DNA from: Lysobacterales bacterium
GTDB lineage: Bacteria > Pseudomonadota > Gammaproteobacteria > Xanthomonadales > SZUA-36
NCBI GenBank assembly: GCA_026196445.1
Contig: JAPHTE010000492.1
Coordinates: 1-16,072 of the forward strand
Length of the DNA: 16,072 nucleotides
Direction of reading: 5' to 3'
Shown here: piece by piece, positions 1 through 6,794 of the stretch
Numbering within the stretch: the first letter of the stretch is position 1
Layout: every line of letters starts with the position of its first letter
The notes under the pieces: generated by a model
Told to the model about the DNA's origin: nothing
The model's input: the letters and a program-made list of their open reading frames with translations, nothing else
The model's database searches: none
Position numbers and translations under genes: made by a program

Positions 1-508
1 CAACCGCACCTGGCGCCCGGCGCTTTCTTACACCGGCATCGGAGGTGTACCGGAATTGGATTCGGCGGGCAATGTGCTTCGGCCTTACACGGCACTGAAA
101 TTGTCCATGCGCCTGCCGCCGACCGTGGATGGAGAGGCGGCCAGCCAGGCGCTGAAACAGACCCTGGAAGCCGATCCGCCCAGCAACGCCAGGGTCAGTT
201 TCGAAACTGACCATTCCGCCTCGGGCTGGAACGCGCCTGAGATTGCACCCTGGCTGCACGCTTCACTGGAGAAAGGGTCGCAGCAGGCGTACGGCAAGGG
301 TGTCATGTACATGGGCGAGGGTGGCACGATACCTTTCATGGCCATGCTGGGAGATTACTTTCCACAGGCACAGTTCATGATTACCGGTGTGCTGGGTCCG
401 GGTTCGAACGCGCATGGACCAAATGAATTCCTGCACATCCCTTTTGCGCAGAAACTCACCAGTTGCGTGGCGCAGGTAATCGTGGATCATTGCCAACGCG
501 AGCGGTAA
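1..508 (+). CDS. M20-family metallopeptidase, C-terminal part (5' truncated by window)
   Basis: The reading frame is open from base 2 to a TAA at 506-508, so only the last 168 residues are visible and the true start lies outside the window. The fragment resembles the end of M20/M28-type zinc amino- or carboxypeptidases (ArgE/DapE/CPG2 clan). It shows a lid/dimerisation-like stretch (LKLSMRLPPTVDG), then a Met-Gly-Glu-Gly-Gly segment and a closing SNAHGPNEFLHIPF motif. The His of that motif is, in this family, the last metal ligand. It would be a cytoplasmic hydrolase of peptides or N-acyl amino acids; the N-terminal ligands that would sharpen the substrate are missing. No terminator hairpin with a T-tract follows the stop. 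Family assignment is fairly secure, substrate unknown. Confidence 0.85.
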   Translation, partial: NRTWRPALSYTGIGGVPELDSAGNVLRPYTALKLSMRLPPTVDGEAASQALKQTLEADPPSNARVSFETDHSASGWNAPEIAPWLHASLEKGSQQAYGKGVMYMGEGGTIPFMAMLGDYFPQAQFMITGVLGPGSNAHGPNEFLHIPFAQKLTSCVAQVIVDHCQRER

Positions 509-568
509 TTTTGATCTGTTGCGGGCGCTGGACCGTGTGTGCCTTCCCGGCGCTCCTTGTTAACACGA

Positions 569-760
569 TCAATTGAGTGTAATCGTATATTCGGTGCCGC
601 CACCCGTGCAGCTTGCGCGCTTGACCACACCGTTGCGCTCCACGTTGACCAGGTTGACTTGTTCGGGCCAGATGTCATGCATGGCACCGTGTTGCAATTT
701 AAGCGCGGTGAGTGTCTCCGGTATCGGCGATTCAGAATAGACCCACAGGAAGCGGTGCAT
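569..760 (-). CDS. possible small protein or remnant of a larger gene (63 aa)
   Basis: This minus-strand frame starts ATG at 760 and stops at 569, convergent with the upstream peptidase gene. The codons are G/C-rich in third position like neighbouring real genes, and the product reads as plausible protein (HRFLWVYSESP near the start, SCTGGGTEYTITLN at the end). I do not recognise a family. A stop codon lies eight codons upstream of the ATG, no convincing Shine-Dalgarno is present, and upstream sequence becomes A+T-rich. It may therefore be the surviving 3' end of a decayed gene rather than a functional small ORF. The overlapping plus-strand frame 539-799 looks less protein-like. Confidence 0.3.
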   Translation of the reverse strand: MHRFLWVYSESPIPETLTALKLQHGAMHDIWPEQVNLVNVERNGVVKRASCTGGGTEYTITLN

Positions 761-837
761 GAATGGCCTTGCGATCTTGCTTTATTATCGACTTTATAGG
801 AAACAGGACTTCAGATCTTGATTGGCTTTTTCAATTC

Positions 838-1737
838 CTAGTCAGCACAGTTTTCTGATTGCATGCAACCCCGGCTATCAAGGCCACGCTCGAGCTGGAT
901 CGTGGCGTGTGAAATACTGAACTGCTCATGTAATTGCCGTGCCAGTTTGTGCAGAAACTCGTCATCTGCCGGTGGGACCGGCATCAGCAAATGTACTGTC
1001 AACGCGGTTTCGGTGGTACTCATGGGCCATATGTGCAGATCATGCAAACCTTCCACCCCGGGCTGTCGCGTCAACCACTCCCGCACCCGGGTCGGGTCCA
1101 GGTCCCGTGGTACACCATCGATGGCCAGGTTTAATGAATCACGCAGCAAGCCCCAGGTCGACCAGAAGATCACCGCCGCGATCAGCAGGCTGCTCAGCGG
1201 GTCGATCCAATTCAATCCGAACTGAAAGATCAACAGCCCGGAAATTACGACCCCGAGAGATACGGCCGCGTCGGCGGTCATATGCAAGTAGGCACCGCGT
1301 ATGTTCAGGTCATGATCCTTGCCGGAGACAAAAAACCAGGCCGTCAACGCGTTAATGATCACACCGATGCCGGCCACCACCATGATGGTGCGTCCTGCCG
1401 GTGTAGCTGGTTCCAGGAACCTGTTTACCGCCTCCCAGGCGATGATCGTGACTGCCAGCAACAATAACAACCCACTGGCTACGGAGGCCAGGATGGTGAG
1501 ACGCGAATAACCGTAGGTGCGCGTGATCGTCGGTCGTTTTCCGGACAGGTAGGTCGCGCCCCACGCCAGCAATAATCCCATCACGTCACCCAGGTTGTGT
1601 CCGGCGTCGGTGATCAGTGCCAGGGAATCCGCCAGCACACCGTAAATGGCCTCCACTACGATAAAGACCACGTTCAACGCCACGCCAATGGCAAATGCCC
1701 GGTTGTAATCGGGTTGCGGGTGTTGGTGGTGGCTCAT
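838..1737 (-). CDS. cation diffusion facilitator (CDF) family metal efflux transporter, ZitB/CzcD type
   Basis: CDF transporters are inner-membrane proton antiporters that export Zn2+ and related divalent metals. With the ATG at 1737 the product is 299 aa, normal for the family, and begins with a His-rich MSHHQHPQ segment. Several hydrophobic helices fill roughly residues 14-195. The two paired metal-site motifs are present: DAGHNLGD (D44, H47, D51) in TM2 and HMTAD (H152, D156) in TM5. The cytoplasmic ferredoxin-like domain (about 210-290) carries the LHDLHIWPMS segment and a late HATIQLE. A TTG eight codons upstream (1761) keeps the frame open, but the ATG looks like family starts and is preferred; the Shine-Dalgarno is weak for both. 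The gene diverges from the aminotransferase gene across a 183-base gap. Zn2+ is the likeliest substrate by similarity, but Co2+, Cd2+ or Fe2+ cannot be excluded. Confidence 0.92.
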   Translation of the reverse strand: MSHHQHPQPDYNRAFAIGVALNVVFIVVEAIYGVLADSLALITDAGHNLGDVMGLLLAWGATYLSGKRPTITRTYGYSRLTILASVASGLLLLLAVTIIAWEAVNRFLEPATPAGRTIMVVAGIGVIINALTAWFFVSGKDHDLNIRGAYLHMTADAAVSLGVVISGLLIFQFGLNWIDPLSSLLIAAVIFWSTWGLLRDSLNLAIDGVPRDLDPTRVREWLTRQPGVEGLHDLHIWPMSTTETALTVHLLMPVPPADDEFLHKLARQLHEQFSISHATIQLERGLDSRGCMQSENCAD

Positions 1738-1920
1738 CACGCTATCGTAACCCGGCCCCAAACACCGTAAAGATCACCCTCAAATACATGACCTCCTTCC
1801 TCAATATTTCCCACCGGAGTACAATACATCTTTACCACCCCAAATGGCACATGAACTGCCCGAAACTTGGCCGGATACTGCATTCCCCATGGGCAGCATA
1901 GCAAAATGGAGTCAAGCTAA

Positions 1921-2838
1921 ATGAGCGAAAACCACAAAATCTGGTTCAACGGTAAACTATGCAAATTTGAAGATTGCAAAGTCCATGTCCTGAGTCATGC
2001 ATTGCATTACGGCTCGTCTGTTTTTGAAGGTATTCGCGCCTACAAGGCACCCAAGGGCACGGCCATCTTCCGCTTGGATGACCACCTGAAGCGCATGTTC
2101 TACTCCGCTGCGATTTACCGGATCCCAATTCGCTACAGTTTCGATGAAATTCGCGAAGCCTGTTTCGAGACACTGCGCGCCACCGGTCTGGAAAGCGCTT
2201 ATTTACGACCGATTGCCATGCGTGGCGCCAGCGGTCTCGGCGTGATACCAAAAGACATCAACGCGATCGATGTAGCCATCATCGTGAACTACTGGGGCGC
2301 CTACCTCGGCGAAGAAGGCCTGAAGAATGGTATACGCGCCTGTATCACCTCGTGGCAGCGCCTGGCACCGAACACCATGCCCACCGGTGCCAAGGCCGGC
2401 GGCAACTACCTATCCAGCCAACTGATCGGTTTCGAGGCACATGAACGTGGCTTTGACGAAGGCATCGGGCTGGGGCGCGACGGGCTGCTCAGTGAGGGCG
2501 CGGGTGAAAACCTGTTCCTGGTCAAGGATGGCAGGATACTGACCCCCCCGGCATCCGCTTCGATCCTCGGCGGCATTACGCGTGATTCCGTCTTCAAGCT
2601 GGCGGCAGATATGGGTATTGATGTAGTCGAGCAAACCCTGTCACGGGAGCAACTCTATGGTGCTGACGAAGCGTTTTTCAGCGGTACCGCGGTCGAGGTT
2701 ACCCCGATTCGCCAGATCGACCATATCACTATCGGAAACGGCGGATGTGGCCCTGTGACCAAGCAAATCCAGGATGCCTTCTTTGGTCTGTTCGACGGCA
2801 CGACCGAAGACAAGTATAACTGGCTGGACTACGCCTGA
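1921..2838 (+). CDS. ilvE: branched-chain amino acid aminotransferase (class IV PLP enzyme)
   Basis: IlvE transfers the amino group between glutamate and 2-keto acids in the last step of Val, Leu and Ile synthesis. The 305-aa product matches the usual length (about 309 aa) along its whole extent. It has the N-terminal SSVFEGIRAY block, the PLP-binding Lys in TGAKAGGNY (K158), the SEGAGENLFLVKDG segment (residues 191-204), GGITRDS at 217-223 and SGTAVEVTP at 254-262. An ATGGAG Shine-Dalgarno ends about 9 bases before the ATG. It appears monocistronic: the next plus-strand gene is over 1.4 kb away, and a perfect hairpin follows the stop. D-amino acid aminotransferase and aminodeoxychorismate lyase share the fold, but the EGIRAY and GGITRD blocks favour IlvE. 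Confidence 0.95.
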   Translation: MSENHKIWFNGKLCKFEDCKVHVLSHALHYGSSVFEGIRAYKAPKGTAIFRLDDHLKRMFYSAAIYRIPIRYSFDEIREACFETLRATGLESAYLRPIAMRGASGLGVIPKDINAIDVAIIVNYWGAYLGEEGLKNGIRACITSWQRLAPNTMPTGAKAGGNYLSSQLIGFEAHERGFDEGIGLGRDGLLSEGAGENLFLVKDGRILTPPASASILGGITRDSVFKLAADMGIDVVEQTLSREQLYGADEAFFSGTAVEVTPIRQIDHITIGNGGCGPVTKQIQDAFFGLFDGTTEDKYNWLDYA

Positions 2839-2854
2839 AACACCACCCTTGAAT

Positions 2855-2881
2855 AGCGACTGACAAATATTGTCAGTCGCT
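2855..2881 (+). terminator. perfect hairpin downstream of ilvE (possible terminator)
   Basis: AGCGACTGACA and its exact complement flank a 5-base loop, a stem of at least 11 bp starting 16 bases after the ilvE stop. There is no U-tract afterwards, so it is not a textbook intrinsic terminator. It could be a transcript 3'-end stabiliser, or a protein-binding site. Confidence 0.4.
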
Positions 2882-2914
2882 TGACAGATCACGGCAAATT
2901 AACGCCGTATTTCG

Positions 2915-2938
2915 TCACCATACATTTACGTATGGTGA
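2915..2938. repeat. inverted repeat, 9-bp perfect stem
   Basis: TCACCATAC and GTATGGTGA are exact complements around a 6-base loop, followed by A+T-rich sequence. It is too far from ilvE to be its obvious terminator and lies just upstream of the candidate RNA region, so an operator or an old element end are alternatives. Confidence 0.5.
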
Positions 2939-2967
2939 TATATCCTCCTGTTATCATTACATTAATT

Positions 2968-2996
2968 TTGAAAGTTTCTTATTGGCCCAATATTTG
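2968..2996 (+). promoter_or_regulatory. weak candidate sigma70-type promoter for the structured region
   Basis: TTGAAA (2968-2973) and TATTTG (2991-2996) are separated by exactly 17 bases in A+T-rich sequence. The -35 is good but the -10 matches only its first three positions. If used, transcription would begin near 3003 and end at the terminator at 3295. Confidence 0.2.
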
Positions 2997-3002
2997 CATA
3001 TT

Positions 3003-3295
3003 TAAGGGGTAGTAGTATATGTGTAATGAACGAGCCCGGTTTGAAGAACCAGTAATTAGCACACAGATTTGTCGCCACCCGGGTTGGTTAGTATCTTTAG
3101 CCAGCCATGTGTTAAACCCATTACCGTGGGTTGACTGGAGAATAGCAAGTTCGCTTGGGGGACAAGCAAGGGTGATCAGGATGTCAATGGGGTTGGCTGA
3201 ATGATCAAAAAATAGGGGGGTGTGGGTCTCCCGGTGAAAACCGGGAGCCACCCGGCATCAAAAAAAAGACCCGGTTAAAACCGGGTCTTTTTTTT
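3003..3295 (+). ncRNA. candidate structured non-coding RNA ending at a strong terminator
   Basis: No convincing gene covers this stretch, yet the plus strand can form a series of hairpins. GGTTGGTTA (3082-3090) pairs fully with TAGCCAGCC (3098-3106) using two G-U wobbles that would be A-C mismatches on the other strand. AACCCA/TGGGTT pair at 3115-3132. CAAG-TTCG-CTTG lies at 3146-3157. CTCCCGGT-GAAA-ACCGGGAG lies at 3228-3247. The terminator stem follows. An alternative stem, AGCCCGG (3033-3039) with CCGGGTT (3079-3085), would compete with the first hairpin. The wobbles and TTCG/GAAA loops argue that the plus strand is transcribed. The ORFs on either strand here (3019-3204 plus, 61 aa; 2979-3251 minus, 90 aa) match no family I know; the plus ORF has AAGGGG upstream of its ATG and could be a small coding gene instead. 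No known RNA family was recognised. Confidence 0.4.
3260..3295. terminator. bidirectional intrinsic terminator
   Basis: Eight A's, a GACCCGGT/ACCGGGTC stem with a TAAA loop, then eight T's form a near-perfect palindrome that works on both strands. On the minus strand it ends the NYN-LOTUS gene, whose stop is 18 bases away. On the plus strand it would end the candidate RNA. Confidence 0.92.
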
Positions 3296-3313
3296 GCCTT
3301 GCCTTTTTGCCGG

Positions 3314-4129
3314 TCAGGCACCGACGCAGTCGGTGATGATATAGCCACCGGATTTTTCATCGTGTTCCAGGGTCACCAATTTACTCTTTTCCATCTGCTC
3401 CAGCAGTTCGCTGAATGAACGAAAGCCGTGGTAGCGCTCACTGAAACCGGGTTTACGCCGCTTCAGTGCCTGCTTGACCATTGAACCCCAGACTTTTTCC
3501 TCCGAATCGCGTTCGGAGAACAGGTCGTCCAGGGTTTCCAGCACCCAGCCAAACGCCTGTTCCTCGCGGCGTTTGCGTTTTCCGGTATTGGTTGGCGTTT
3601 CTTCGCCGTTGTCCTTTTTACTGCTGGTCTTCTTCTTCCGAGGCTTGCGGCGCTCTGCCTGGCGGATCAGGTCATCGTAATAGATGAATTCGTCGCAATT
3701 GGCGATCAGCAGGTTGGAGGTGGATTCCTTGACACCGACGCCAATGACGATCTTGTTGTTCTCACGCAACTTGGAAACCAGCGGTGAAAAATCAGAATCA
3801 CCCGAGATCACCACGAAGGTATCCACGTGAGATTTTGTGTAACACAGGTCCAGCGCATCCACAACCATGCGGATATCAGCCGAGTTCTTACCCGACTGGC
3901 GAACATGTGGAATCTCAATCAACTCGAATGAGGCCTCGTGCATGTCGGCCTTGAAATCCTTGTAGCGCTCCCAGTCGCAATATGCTTTCTTGACCACGAT
4001 GTTGCCCTTGACCAACAAACGCTCCAGTACTTCACCGATATCGAAACGCGCGTACTGGGCGTCACGCACACCGAGCGCGATGTTCTCAAAATCACAATAA
4101 AGGGCTAGATTTCTGGGGTTGTCAGTCAT
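3314..4129 (-). CDS. NYN-domain (LabA/DUF88-like) protein with C-terminal OST-HTH/LOTUS domain
   Basis: The 271-aa product has a PIN-like NYN domain over about residues 5-155, related to putative metal-dependent ribonucleases. Its acidic residues are in place: YCDFEN (D13, N16), SADIRMVVDALD (D85) and ISGDSDFSPL (D111, D113). A strongly basic Lys/Arg linker (about 160-190) follows. An OST-HTH/LOTUS-type winged helix occupies about 192-267, recognisable from WGSMVKQALKRR through FSELLEQMEKSKLV to GGYIIT. LOTUS domains bind RNA, so the likely role is RNA binding or cleavage in the cytoplasm; no substrate is suggested by the context. It is transcribed away from the SrkA-type gene and ends at the strong terminator at 3260-3295. 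The Shine-Dalgarno is weak (AAGG about 12 bases before the ATG). Confidence 0.88.
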   Translation of the reverse strand: MTDNPRNLALYCDFENIALGVRDAQYARFDIGEVLERLLVKGNIVVKKAYCDWERYKDFKADMHEASFELIEIPHVRQSGKNSADIRMVVDALDLCYTKSHVDTFVVISGDSDFSPLVSKLRENNKIVIGVGVKESTSNLLIANCDEFIYYDDLIRQAERRKPRKKKTSSKKDNGEETPTNTGKRKRREEQAFGWVLETLDDLFSERDSEEKVWGSMVKQALKRRKPGFSERYHGFRSFSELLEQMEKSKLVTLEHDEKSGGYIITDCVGA

Positions 4130-4274
4130 GGAGAGTCAAACCTTGGCTTGGAAGAACCATTCTACTGCCAAACACGATCTCCCAAAAGGGTCATGATTCA
4201 GCGTATCCTGTTTTATTCTTTACGGCGTCACCGGCTGTGTATACCAGTGACGTGAATGGAGCAACAGTTGACAC

Positions 4275-5270
4275 ATGTCTGAAATCGACCCCACGCTGAC
4301 ACCCTATTACCGCCTGGACCCCGAAGGGCTGATCCGCCTGATCGAATCGACCGGACTACCGTGTGACGGGCGCCTGCTGGCGCTGAACAGTTATGAAAAC
4401 CGGGTTTACCAGGTCGGTATCGAAGACGCCGTACCCATCGTGGCCAAGGTCTACCGGCCCGGGCGCTGGAGCGACGAACAGATCCTGGAGGAACACGCTT
4501 TTTCCATCGAACTTGCAGAAGCCGAGGTTCCGCTGGTGCCGCCGATGGTCATCGACGGTGCCACCCTGCACAGCCACGACGGGTTCCGTTTTGCCCTGTT
4601 CGAACGCCGTGGCGGTCACGCACCGGAACTGGATCAGAAAGAGACGCTCACCTGGCTGGGACGTTTCCTGGGCCGCCTGCACGCCGTCGGTGCCAGCAAA
4701 CCTTTTGCCACGCGCCCGCAACTGACCATCGATAGTTTTGGCCGGGAGTCTGTCGATTCACTGCTTGCCGGGGGCTGGTTGCCGGCACACCTGGAAAATG
4801 CTTTTTCCAGCCTTGCACAGGACCTGTTGATCTCTACCCAGGCCGCGTATTCGCGCGCTGGCTCATTCAAAAACATTCGTCTGCACGGGGATTGCCACCC
4901 GGGCAATATCCTGTGGCGTGACGGCCCGTTGTTTGTTGACCTCGACGATTGTCGCAGCGGGCCGGCGGTGCAGGACCTGTGGATGTTGCTGTCGGGCGAG
5001 CCGCATGAAATGGCTGAACAGATGAAGGATGTTCTGGAGGGTTACACGCAGTTCAACCACTTTGACCTGCGTGAACTACACCTGATCGAAGCACTGCGCA
5101 CCCTGCGTATGCTGCACCACGCGGCCTGGTTGGCGCTGCGCTGGCAGGACCCGGCTTTTCCGATCGCTTTTCCGTGGTTTGGGGAAGCCCGTTACTGGGA
5201 AGACCTGGTACTGGGACTCAGGGAACAACTGGGCCGAATGCAGGAACAGCCGCTACAGATACCATTTTAG
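4275..5270 (+). CDS. srkA: SrkA/YihE-type stress response kinase (APH-fold Ser/Thr kinase)
   Basis: SrkA is a cytoplasmic kinase of the aminoglycoside phosphotransferase fold that protects enterobacteria from MazEF-linked and oxidative death. The 331-aa product is close to the usual 328 aa and similar along its length. It has LNSYENRVYQVG (about 37-48), the ATP-site Lys in IVAKVYRPGRWS (K58), catalytic HGDCHPGNI (H204, D206, N211) and the metal-binding FVDLDD (D222). The C-terminal AFPWFGEARYWED block is also typical. The only GGAG lies about 13 bases upstream of the ATG, a long spacing, so initiation may be weak. Its TAG overlaps the slyX stop by 4 bases on the opposite strand. In E. coli the gene precedes dsbA; here it does not. 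Confidence 0.92.
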   Translation: MSEIDPTLTPYYRLDPEGLIRLIESTGLPCDGRLLALNSYENRVYQVGIEDAVPIVAKVYRPGRWSDEQILEEHAFSIELAEAEVPLVPPMVIDGATLHSHDGFRFALFERRGGHAPELDQKETLTWLGRFLGRLHAVGASKPFATRPQLTIDSFGRESVDSLLAGGWLPAHLENAFSSLAQDLLISTQAAYSRAGSFKNIRLHGDCHPGNILWRDGPLFVDLDDCRSGPAVQDLWMLLSGEPHEMAEQMKDVLEGYTQFNHFDLRELHLIEALRTLRMLHHAAWLALRWQDPAFPIAFPWFGEARYWEDLVLGLREQLGRMQEQPLQIPF

Positions 5271-5491
5271 TAATGTGGTGGTGTTTCATCCTGTGGTCCA
5301 AGACCCGGAATACCTTCACCAACCTCCTTGATACGTTCGCTCAATAACGCGAGTTGGCGTTTCAGGTCGATAAGTTCACGATCCTGCCGGGCAACGATAT
5401 TATTCAGGTTCTCATGCAGCTCGTCCTGGAAAGCCAGCTGACTTTCCAGTTCATCGATACGCCTGATCAGTTCTGAAAGTGACTCACCCAT
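5267..5491 (-). CDS. slyX: SlyX family protein
   Basis: SlyX proteins are short, almost entirely coiled-coil cytoplasmic proteins of unknown function. The 74-aa product has the expected length and heptad-rich pattern (LIRRIDELESQLAFQDE, then NLNNIVARQDRELIDLKRQL). It ends in the family's hallmark Pro-Pro-His-Tyr. The frame is open further upstream to 5581, but the ATG at 5491 matches the family start and overlaps the VOC gene stop in the arrangement ATGGGTGA, suggesting translational coupling. The 3' end overlaps the SrkA-type gene by 4 bases in convergent orientation. It is normally found near FKBP-type isomerase genes in enterobacteria; here its partner is a VOC protein. Confidence 0.9.
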   Translation of the reverse strand: MGESLSELIRRIDELESQLAFQDELHENLNNIVARQDRELIDLKRQLALLSERIKEVGEGIPGLGPQDETPPHY

Positions 5492-5903
5492 CAACGCTCT
5501 CGGGCAATTTTTCCGGTGGTTCCCACAATTCCACGCGGTTCCCATCCGGATCAACGATCCAGCCAAAACGGCCGAAATCATGTTCTTCCTTGGCGGGGAT
5601 TACCTCTCCTCCCGCTGCCTTGACCCTGGCCAGCGCGGCATCGAGATCGTCCACCACCAGGTTGATCATGAATGACTGGCGCATATCGCCAAAGTACTCG
5701 GTGTCGGCCGCAAACACGCTCCAGACCGTAAACGCGTTGGCTGGCATTGCTTCAGGCGAGAAGCTGGTCCCATGGGTGCTGCCCCAGGCCTCGATGGCCA
5801 GGCCCAGCGTTTGTTGATACCACGCAGTGAGTCGTGCAGGATCGAGCGAGCGGAAAAACACGCCGCCGACACCCAGAGCCCTGCCTTTGCTTTCTTCGCT
5901 CAT
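5484..5903 (-). CDS. VOC-superfamily (glyoxalase/bleomycin-resistance/dioxygenase-fold) protein
   Basis: The 139-aa product is a single vicinal-oxygen-chelate domain of two beta-alpha-beta-beta-beta units. The N-terminal unit carries VFFRSLDPARLTAWYQQTLG, and the second unit ends in FGWIVDPDGNRVELWEP, where E125 is the usual metal-ligand position. The family includes glyoxalase I, fosfomycin and bleomycin resistance proteins and many of unknown substrate; nothing here singles one out. GGGAG lies about 9 bases before the ATG. It heads a two-gene unit with slyX (8-base overlap). The cassette array lies upstream on the same strand and could read through into it. Confidence 0.85.
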   Translation of the reverse strand: MSEESKGRALGVGGVFFRSLDPARLTAWYQQTLGLAIEAWGSTHGTSFSPEAMPANAFTVWSVFAADTEYFGDMRQSFMINLVVDDLDAALARVKAAGGEVIPAKEEHDFGRFGWIVDPDGNRVELWEPPEKLPESVDG

Positions 5904-6051
5904 ACCTGTTTACTCCCGCACTTGTATCAACAACACCACGGCCATCGTGGGGCATCTACTATCATGTTACACCATCCACACTGCCCGGGATTTGTGGGCC
6001 ATGGACAAACCACACCGCTGCAAACTGCTTCAGACACCCAAACCGGGCGTA

Positions 6052-6110
6052 AATTAACCCGCCATGCGTTGTGAACCTGCTTAAATTGTTTGTTGTGTTG
6101 CTGGTTTAGA
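6052..6110 (-). other. doubtful, degenerate attC at the distal end of the array
   Basis: On the minus strand TCTAAAC (6104-6110) could be R'' and GTTAATT (6052-6058) R', giving 59 bases, a normal attC length. The DUF924 stop codon lies inside the putative R'', as in the neighbouring cassette. However, R'' has an extra A, the inner boxes pair poorly, and R'' does not complement the start of its own cassette (GTTATACTGC). It may be an eroded terminal site or a chance match. Confidence 0.3.
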
Positions 6111-6642
6111 AGCTCGAGTTTGGTTGTTTCAAAAACTCAACTTCTTCAGCCGTTGATTCACGCCCCAGGATAACGTTTCTATGCGGATAACGGCCAAACC
6201 TGTCAATAATCGCCTTGTGTTTATACTCAAATTCCAGGTTATTTGAGTTGCCCAGGGACTCGAAAAGTTTGACCGCTTCAATATGAATCAACCTGGATTC
6301 ACTGTGCATGAATGGCAGGTAGAAAAAGCTGCGCTCTGTTTGCGGTAACTCTGCATCGAAGCCCTTTGATATCGCAACCTGTGCCAGCACCAGGGCTACA
6401 GGATCACAGGCGAAAGATTCCGGTTTTTCACGGTAGATATTACGCGAGAACTGGTCGAGCACAATGATTTCTGCAAGGCTGCCCAATGCAGTCTCACGCC
6501 ACTCAAAAAGCTCGCCGGCTTTTGCTTGCTTATGCAATGAACCAAATCGGCTTTGGATCATTGCGTCAAGCTTTACATCTTTTTGCCACCACTGTTCTGG
6601 TTCGAGTTCGGTGAACCAGAAGTCTATGATTTTCCTGTACAT
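6106..6642 (-). CDS. DUF924 family protein (cassette gene 5)
   Basis: The 178-aa product matches the DUF924 family, cytoplasmic all-helical TPR-like proteins of unknown function. It opens with IIDFWFTELEPEQWWQKD, has EIIVLDQFSRNIYREKP at about 57-73 and RSFFYLPFMHSES at about 104-116. It closes with the family-typical RFGRYPHRNVILGRESTAEE. Length is normal, so it looks intact. The start ATG at 6642 has a modest GAGAG about 6 bases upstream. It is the last gene of the cassette array, 35 bases after the R' box of the preceding attC. DUF924 genes are mostly chromosomal housekeeping-like genes, so capture in a cassette is notable. Confidence 0.88.
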   Translation of the reverse strand: MYRKIIDFWFTELEPEQWWQKDVKLDAMIQSRFGSLHKQAKAGELFEWRETALGSLAEIIVLDQFSRNIYREKPESFACDPVALVLAQVAISKGFDAELPQTERSFFYLPFMHSESRLIHIEAVKLFESLGNSNNLEFEYKHKAIIDRFGRYPHRNVILGRESTAEEVEFLKQPNSSF

Positions 6643-6677
6643 CTATACTCTCTATTCGTGCTCGAAACTTTAGTGCA

Positions 6678-6794
6678 GTATAACGCTCCGCCAACCGGAT
6701 CACGTTCCAACGCATAGAATCATGCAACAACGGTCGCGGGCCACGCACAAAGCGAAGCAGAGGGTTGTGGGTCCGATTGTGCAACTTGTTAAGA
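6678..6794 (-). other. attC recombination site (117 bases, long VCR-like type)
   Basis: On the minus strand R'' TCTTAAC (6788-6794) is followed by an L''-like GTTGCACAATCGGACC. The site ends with GATCCGGTTGGCGGAGC directly before R' GTTATAC (6678-6684). The inner arms contain the usual CGGA/TCCGG complement with offset extra bases. The stop codon of the NTF2-like gene lies within R''. Confidence 0.85.
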
